Below are positions 59,471-64,000 of a stretch of DNA of 64,000 nt, one piece after another. The position numbers and the translations under genes were made by a program. This stretch comes from SIG598 sp045538015. GTDB taxonomy: Bacteria > Bacillota > Clostridia > Oscillospirales > Acutalibacteraceae. Position 1 is the first letter of the stretch. Each line of letters opens with the position of its first letter. The stretch lies in NCBI GenBank assembly GCA_045538015.1, contig JAZSQO010000067.1:1-64000 (forward strand), read 5' to 3'. Under the pieces are notes generated by a model that saw only the letters and a program-made list of their open reading frames with translations, was not told the DNA's origin and did not search any database.

Positions 59471-60487
59471 ATGACGGTCGAGGAGCTGACCGACCTGCTC
59501 GGCAGCATGGGACAGCAGAAATTCCGCGCAAAGCAGCTGTATAAATGGCTCCAGCGCGGCATCTCCTCGTGGGAGGAGATGACCGATCTGTCAAAGGCTC
59601 TGCGGGAGCGTCTGGCAGAGGAATGCTATATCTCCTCGCCGCAGATTGTGGAACGGCTCTGCTCCCAGCTGGACGAAACAAAAAAATACCTCATCCAGAT
59701 GAACGACGGCGAACTGGTGGAAGCGGTGCTGATGAAGTACATACACGGCTACAGCGTCTGCATCTCCACCCAGGTGGGCTGCCGGATGGGCTGCGTGTTC
59801 TGCGCCACCGGCCGAAGCGGCTTTTCCCGCAATCTCACCGCCTCCGAAATGCTGGGACAGATAACCGCCATTCGCGACCGGGAGTGCATCCGGGTATCCA
59901 ATGTGGTGCTCATGGGCATGGGCGAGCCGCTGGACAACTACGAAAATGTGCTGCGCTTTCTTGAACTGGTGTCTGACACGGAGGGCGTGTGCATCGGCCA
60001 GAGGCATATTTCCGTGTCCACCTGCGGCCTTGTTGACCGCATTGAGCAGCTTATTCCGCTCAGGCCTCAGTTTACCCTTTCGGTTTCCCTCCACGCGCCC
60101 AACGACCGCATCCGGGACACCATGATGCCGGTCAATAAGCGGTGGAACGTGGAGACTCTGCTCGGTGCCTGCCGGCGTTACGCCGACACCACCGGAAGAC
60201 GCATTTCCTTTGAGTACTCCCTTGTTTCCGGGCAGAATGATTCCGACGAATGTGCCCGGGAGCTGGCCTCAAGGCTGAGGGGGATGCTCTGCCATGTCAA
60301 CCTCATCCCGGTCAATACAGTGGATGGTACCGGCTGCCATGAGCCGGACAAAAAGAGAATAAAGAGCTTCTGCGATTTGCTCAACAATTCGGGCATAACC
60401 GCCACCGTCAGGCGGACTCTCGGCTCGGATATAAACGCCTCCTGCGGCCAGCTCAGGCGCAGAAAAAAGGAAGCGGAGCAGAGCTGA
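59471..60487 (+). CDS. rlmN: Dual-specificity RNA m2A methyltransferase RlmN
   Basis: A radical-SAM enzyme of 338 residues. C104RMGC108VFC111 binds the 4Fe-4S cluster. It methylates A2503 in 23S rRNA and A37 in tRNA. ATG 59471 is the first usable start, yet the preceding in-frame codons read HDIRS and match the family N-terminus (DIRSMTVEEL). No ATG, GTG or TTG lies upstream in that frame before a stop. The nearest RBS (GAGGA, 59443-59447) is placed for an out-of-frame ATG at 59457. See finding. Confidence 0.95.
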   Translation: MTVEELTDLLGSMGQQKFRAKQLYKWLQRGISSWEEMTDLSKALRERLAEECYISSPQIVERLCSQLDETKKYLIQMNDGELVEAVLMKYIHGYSVCISTQVGCRMGCVFCATGRSGFSRNLTASEMLGQITAIRDRECIRVSNVVLMGMGEPLDNYENVLRFLELVSDTEGVCIGQRHISVSTCGLVDRIEQLIPLRPQFTLSVSLHAPNDRIRDTMMPVNKRWNVETLLGACRRYADTTGRRISFEYSLVSGQNDSDECARELASRLRGMLCHVNLIPVNTVDGTGCHEPDKKRIKSFCDLLNNSGITATVRRTLGSDINASCGQLRRRKKEAEQS

Positions 60488-60573
60488 CAGAGGCTCGTGT
60501 AAGAATCGCTGTTCGGATGGGCAGCGCAGCGGAAAGAATAAAAGCAATTCGATAATAGAAGAAAGGTCAAACG

Positions 60574-61302
60574 ATGACGATATATTCCAAGACTGACACC
60601 GGAAAGGTCAGAAGCAGTAATCAGGACGCTGTCGCCTCAGGCGTGTTTGAAGGCGGAGCGTGGGGAATAGTGTGCGACGGCATGGGCGGCGCCAACGGCG
60701 GCGACATTGCCAGCTCCAAGGCCGTGGAGATTATCAGCGAAGCCTTCACCCGGGAGCTTAACGGCGACCTTTGCGGCAGTGCGGTGCGAATGGCAGTGGA
60801 AGAGGCCGTAGCCCGCGCCAACAGCGAGATATACGAAATGGCCCGGAATAACATCGCCCTTGCCGGCATGGGCACTACGGTGGTGTGCGCGGTGGTTATC
60901 GGCGACAATCTTTATATCTCCCACGCCGGAGACAGCCGGGCGTATATCATCGGCCACAACCGTATAAATCAGATCACCAAGGACCATTCTATGGTGCAGG
61001 AGCTGGTAAATCTTGGCCGCCTGACCGAAGAAGAGGCACGCAATCATCCTCGCAAGAATGTTATCACCCGCGCTCTTGGCGTCTATACTGAAATGGAGGT
61101 AGACCACAACGAGTGTGCCTTCGAGAACGGCGATATCGTGCTGCTCTGTTCCGACGGTCTTTCCAACTGCGTGGAGGATGAAAAGCTCCTTTCCATGGCT
61201 CAGGACATGGAGCACGACAGCAGTCTCTGCGAGGCCTATGTTGACTCGGCCAACACCAACGGCGGCCAGGACAACATAACCGCTCTTATCATCTGCAAAT
61301 AA
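60574..61302 (+). CDS. prpC: PP2C-family protein phosphatase
   Basis: A phosphatase of 242 residues that opposes PrkC. Motifs SNQDAVASG, CDGMGGANGGD, SHAGDSRAYI and GGQDNIT supply the metal ligands. GAAAGG precedes the ATG. It pairs with the kinase 47 bp downstream. Confidence 0.94.
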   Translation: MTIYSKTDTGKVRSSNQDAVASGVFEGGAWGIVCDGMGGANGGDIASSKAVEIISEAFTRELNGDLCGSAVRMAVEEAVARANSEIYEMARNNIALAGMGTTVVCAVVIGDNLYISHAGDSRAYIIGHNRINQITKDHSMVQELVNLGRLTEEEARNHPRKNVITRALGVYTEMEVDHNECAFENGDIVLLCSDGLSNCVEDEKLLSMAQDMEHDSSLCEAYVDSANTNGGQDNITALIICK

Positions 61303-61349
61303 TCTGCCGAAAGGATGTCCGGCCAATGCCGGGCAAACGGTGATACAAT

Positions 61350-63371
61350 ATGAATCAGAATATTGGACGCAAGCTGGACGGACGCTACGAGCTGCAGCGA
61401 GTCACCGGTGTGGGCGGCATGGCCGTGGTTTACCGGGCTATTGACCTGCTCACAAGTATGCCCGTGGCGGTAAAGATGCTCAACCCGGAATATCTCAACA
61501 ATGAAGAGGTCTGCCGCCGCTTCAGAAACGAATCCAAGGCCATCGCCATGCTCAAGCACAAGAACATCGTCAAGATATACGATGTTTCCAACAGCAGCGA
61601 CTGCCTTTACATCGTCATGGAGTACATCAACGGCATCACCCTCAAGGACTACATCGAGCAGCAGGGCAAGCTGACATGGCGCGAGACGGTGCACTTCACC
61701 TCTCAGATTCTCCGCGCCCTCAAGCACGCCCACAGCAAGGGCATTGTCCACCGCGACATCAAGCCCCAGAATATAATGCTCATGGAAAACGGCGACATCA
61801 AGGTCATGGACTTCGGTATCGCCATGGTCTCTGACTATGACGCGGCCACCATCGGCAATCAGGCCATCGGCTCGGTTCATTATATCTCTCCCGAGCAGGC
61901 TCGCGGTGCCAAGACCGACGAGCGCGCCGACCTTTATTCCCTCGGTGTTATGATGTACGAGATGCTGACCGGCCACCTGCCCTTTGACGGCAGTGACGCG
62001 GTTTCCGTAGCGGTAATGCACCTTCAGGCCGATCCCCGTATGCCCCGGCAGATCAACCCTTCCATTCCCGAGGGACTGGAGGAGATCACCATGCAGGCCA
62101 TGCAGAAGGATCGCGACCGCCGCTATCAGTCGGCCTCCGATATGCTCATGGATATCGACGACTTCAAGCGCGATCCCAACATTAAGTTTGAATACAGCTA
62201 CATGGTGGACGATTCGCCCACCCGCTACATTCAGGCCATCAACGCCACCCGACAGATGCAAGAGGAGGATATAAAGCCGGTCAAGAGCCCGGTCATTCCC
62301 GTCCTTTCCGGTATCGCCACCGCCTTTATCGTTGTTTTCCTTATTCTTACATGGCTGGTTCTGGACGAGAGCAAGATGTTCGAGTCGGAAAAGAGCGCTC
62401 AGGAGACCATGCCCAACTTCATCGGCCAGAATTATGAGGAAGTCATCAACGACATGAGCTATTCCTTCTCCTATAAGGTTATCTATGAATTCAACAGCGA
62501 CTATGAGAAGGATCAGGTCATCGAGCAGATTCCCGTTCCCGGCAAGGAAGTCTACTCCAGCTCCACTGTTACTCTCACAGTGAGCAACGGCGCCGAACGG
62601 CTCATCGTTCCCACCATCGACGGAATGTCCTATGTCGATTATTCGGCTGTCTGCCTCAATCTGGGACTGAGCACGATAAAATACGAGGTCTATGACGCAA
62701 ATATCGCAGCGGGTAAGATAATCAACACCAATCCGCTGCCTCGCTCGGACATCAACGAGGGCGATGTGATCGAGGTCTATGTCAGTCAGGGTCCCGAGCC
62801 CGACCAGCTTGTCATGCCCAACTTCCAGAACATGATGGTCAACGAGGCCAACCTCAAGCTCAGCGCCATGGGTATTCCCGCCGCCACCACCGAAATGGTG
62901 GACAGCGACAAGCCAGCCGGAACCATCATTTCCCAGACTCCCGCCGTGGGCACCAACATCTCCGCCGAAACCACAACGGTCGTCTTTGTAGTCAGCAACG
63001 GCACCGCGCCGGTGGGCACCATCGACTTCAAGATCGACCTGCCGGAGGCCCTTCAGGGCCGCACCATCCGCCTTGAGATCAAGATCGGCGACGAGATGGT
63101 CTACTCCCAGAACGTCAGCACTGAGGAAACGCTCAGCATTCCCGTAAGCGTGACCGGTGCCGGTACCAGCCGCACCGCTCAGGTCTATGTGGACGGCTAT
63201 ATCTTCGAGACCATCAAGTTCAACTTCGAGACCAAGGAAATACTCTCCAGAGAGAAGAATCCCGACTATACTCCGCCCACAACCACCACTACCACCACTA
63301 CCACAACCGACTCCGCAATAGAGATCACCACCGCGCCGCCGGAGATCGTTGACCCTGCTGTTACACCGTAA
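61350..63371 (+). CDS. prkC: PASTA-domain serine/threonine kinase
   Basis: A membrane kinase of 673 residues. Kinase domain (1-275) with VHRDIKPQNIML (HRD) and MDFGIA (DFG); one span (about 316-336); three PASTA repeats (about 350-415, 416-482, 483-550) that bind peptidoglycan fragments or beta-lactams in homologues; a further beta domain; and a Thr-rich tail (ten consecutive Thr). PrkC detects muropeptides and promotes germination. Its stop overlaps rsgA by one base. Confidence 0.94.
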   Translation: MNQNIGRKLDGRYELQRVTGVGGMAVVYRAIDLLTSMPVAVKMLNPEYLNNEEVCRRFRNESKAIAMLKHKNIVKIYDVSNSSDCLYIVMEYINGITLKDYIEQQGKLTWRETVHFTSQILRALKHAHSKGIVHRDIKPQNIMLMENGDIKVMDFGIAMVSDYDAATIGNQAIGSVHYISPEQARGAKTDERADLYSLGVMMYEMLTGHLPFDGSDAVSVAVMHLQADPRMPRQINPSIPEGLEEITMQAMQKDRDRRYQSASDMLMDIDDFKRDPNIKFEYSYMVDDSPTRYIQAINATRQMQEEDIKPVKSPVIPVLSGIATAFIVVFLILTWLVLDESKMFESEKSAQETMPNFIGQNYEEVINDMSYSFSYKVIYEFNSDYEKDQVIEQIPVPGKEVYSSSTVTLTVSNGAERLIVPTIDGMSYVDYSAVCLNLGLSTIKYEVYDANIAAGKIINTNPLPRSDINEGDVIEVYVSQGPEPDQLVMPNFQNMMVNEANLKLSAMGIPAATTEMVDSDKPAGTIISQTPAVGTNISAETTTVVFVVSNGTAPVGTIDFKIDLPEALQGRTIRLEIKIGDEMVYSQNVSTEETLSIPVSVTGAGTSRTAQVYVDGYIFETIKFNFETKEILSREKNPDYTPPTTTTTTTTTTDSAIEITTAPPEIVDPAVTP

Positions 63372-64000
63372 TGAGCGAGAGATATAACGGAATTATTGTA
63401 AAAGGCATCGCCGGCTTCTATTATGTAGAAGCCGGCGGTCAGGTATATGAGTGCAAGGCTCGAGGCGTCTTTCGTCTGCAGGAGCTGACCCCGACGGTGG
63501 GTGACCGCTGCGTCATCACCGTGTCCGAGGATGGCTCGGCGGTGGTCGATTCCATTGAGGAGCGCAGAAATATCTTTGTCCGCCCGGCTGTTGCCAACCT
63601 CGACAAGCTGTTTGTGGTGGTTGCCGCAGTGCAGCCGTCGCCCAATATGCTGGTTATCGACCGTGTGGTGGCCGCTGCGGAATATGCCGACGTGGAGCCT
63701 ATCATCGTACTTACCAAAACCGATCTCGCTCCCTGCGACTCGGTTCTCGCCACCTATCAGACAGCCGGAATGAAGGTCATCAAGGTCAACTATCAGACCG
63801 GAGAGGGAATAGAAGAGGTGCGCAGGGAGCTTACCGGCTGCTTCAGCGCCTTTGCCGGCAATTCCGGCGTTGGAAAATCCACCCTGCTCAACGCGGTGGA
63901 ACCCGGCCTTTCCCTTAAAACAGCCCATATAAGCCGCAAGCTCGGCCGAGGCCGCCACACCACCCGTGAGGTCGAGCTGTTCCACCTTTCCTTCGGCGGA
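63371..64000 (+). CDS. rsgA: Ribosome small subunit-dependent GTPase A, 3' end beyond window
   Basis: The first 210 residues of a circularly permuted GTPase. An N-terminal OB-fold is followed by VLTKTDL (G4) ahead of AGNSGVGKST (G1), the permuted order of RsgA. It helps 30S maturation. The ATG overlaps the prkC stop by one base; the frame is open to the window end. Confidence 0.95.
   Translation, partial: MSERYNGIIVKGIAGFYYVEAGGQVYECKARGVFRLQELTPTVGDRCVITVSEDGSAVVDSIEERRNIFVRPAVANLDKLFVVVAAVQPSPNMLVIDRVVAAAEYADVEPIIVLTKTDLAPCDSVLATYQTAGMKVIKVNYQTGEGIEEVRRELTGCFSAFAGNSGVGKSTLLNAVEPGLSLKTAHISRKLGRGRHTTREVELFHLSFGG

Overview
The window looks like chromosome of an endospore-forming, fairly GC-rich member of the class Clostridia, most likely an Oscillospiraceae/Ruminococcaceae-type gut bacterium. 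The evidence is a complete spoIIIAA-AH operon, other sporulation genes (cwlD, yunB, ytfJ), Firmicutes-type operon order (yicC-remA-gmk-rpoZ-priA-def-fmt-yugP-rsmB-rlmN-prpC-prkC-rsgA; nusB-xseA-xseB-ispA-dxs-tlyA-nadK-argR-recN) and strong GGAGG ribosome binding sites. The species cannot be named from the sequence alone.

Layout. 1-3.6 kb is accessory-looking: the 3' part of a disordered, charge-segregated protein; a tRNA-Val; a bidirectional terminator; an array of four small hairpins; a short Cys-containing protein; a SUKH/SMI1-like protein; a lipoprotein; and two tRNA-Ser genes on the minus strand. 3.6-9.7 kb holds gltX-glnS, a uridine-kinase-like gene, an MnmM-type methyltransferase, a NUDIX hydrolase and pepT. 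9.7-14.4 kb holds secA, an unknown gene and an RlmI-type methyltransferase. 14.5-19.1 kb holds two surface/signalling proteins: a membrane-anchored cohesin-like protein with a very acidic tail, and a large sensor joining 14 propeller-type repeats to an HD-GYP domain. 19.1-23.9 kb is the spoIIIA operon. 24.0-35.8 kb is a long, tightly overlapping operon from nusB to radA, interrupted between argR and recN by a MITE-like palindromic element.

35.8-43.2 kb has a tiny Cys-rich gene on the minus strand, a GME-fold-like protein, a fused NfnA-NfnB transhydrogenase, and a malQ-glgP glycogen-breakdown pair. 43.3-45.2 kb has yunB, the tmRNA gene and an AT-rich insert with a small membrane protein. This insert is separated from the next operon by two 24-bp tandem repeats lying between divergent promoters. 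45.2-51.2 kb is a rseP-like peptidase, scpA-scpB, DUF2953, ytfJ, dacF-type D,D-carboxypeptidase and rluB, ending in an unknown gene. 51.2-64 kb is a 13-gene translation/signalling operon ending in rsgA, which is cut by the window edge.

Most genes are core housekeeping. Translation quality control and RNA modification (gltX, glnS, mnmM, rlmI, tlyA, rluB, rsmB, rlmN, def, fmt, tmRNA, rsgA) are unusually dense. The best candidates for new biology are the hairpin array downstream of tRNA-Val, the MITE, the propeller/HD-GYP sensor with an altered GYP motif, the repeated hydrophobic-Pro-acidic motif in the first protein, and the tandem repeats between divergent promoters. I see no phage, transposase, CRISPR array or clear defence system.
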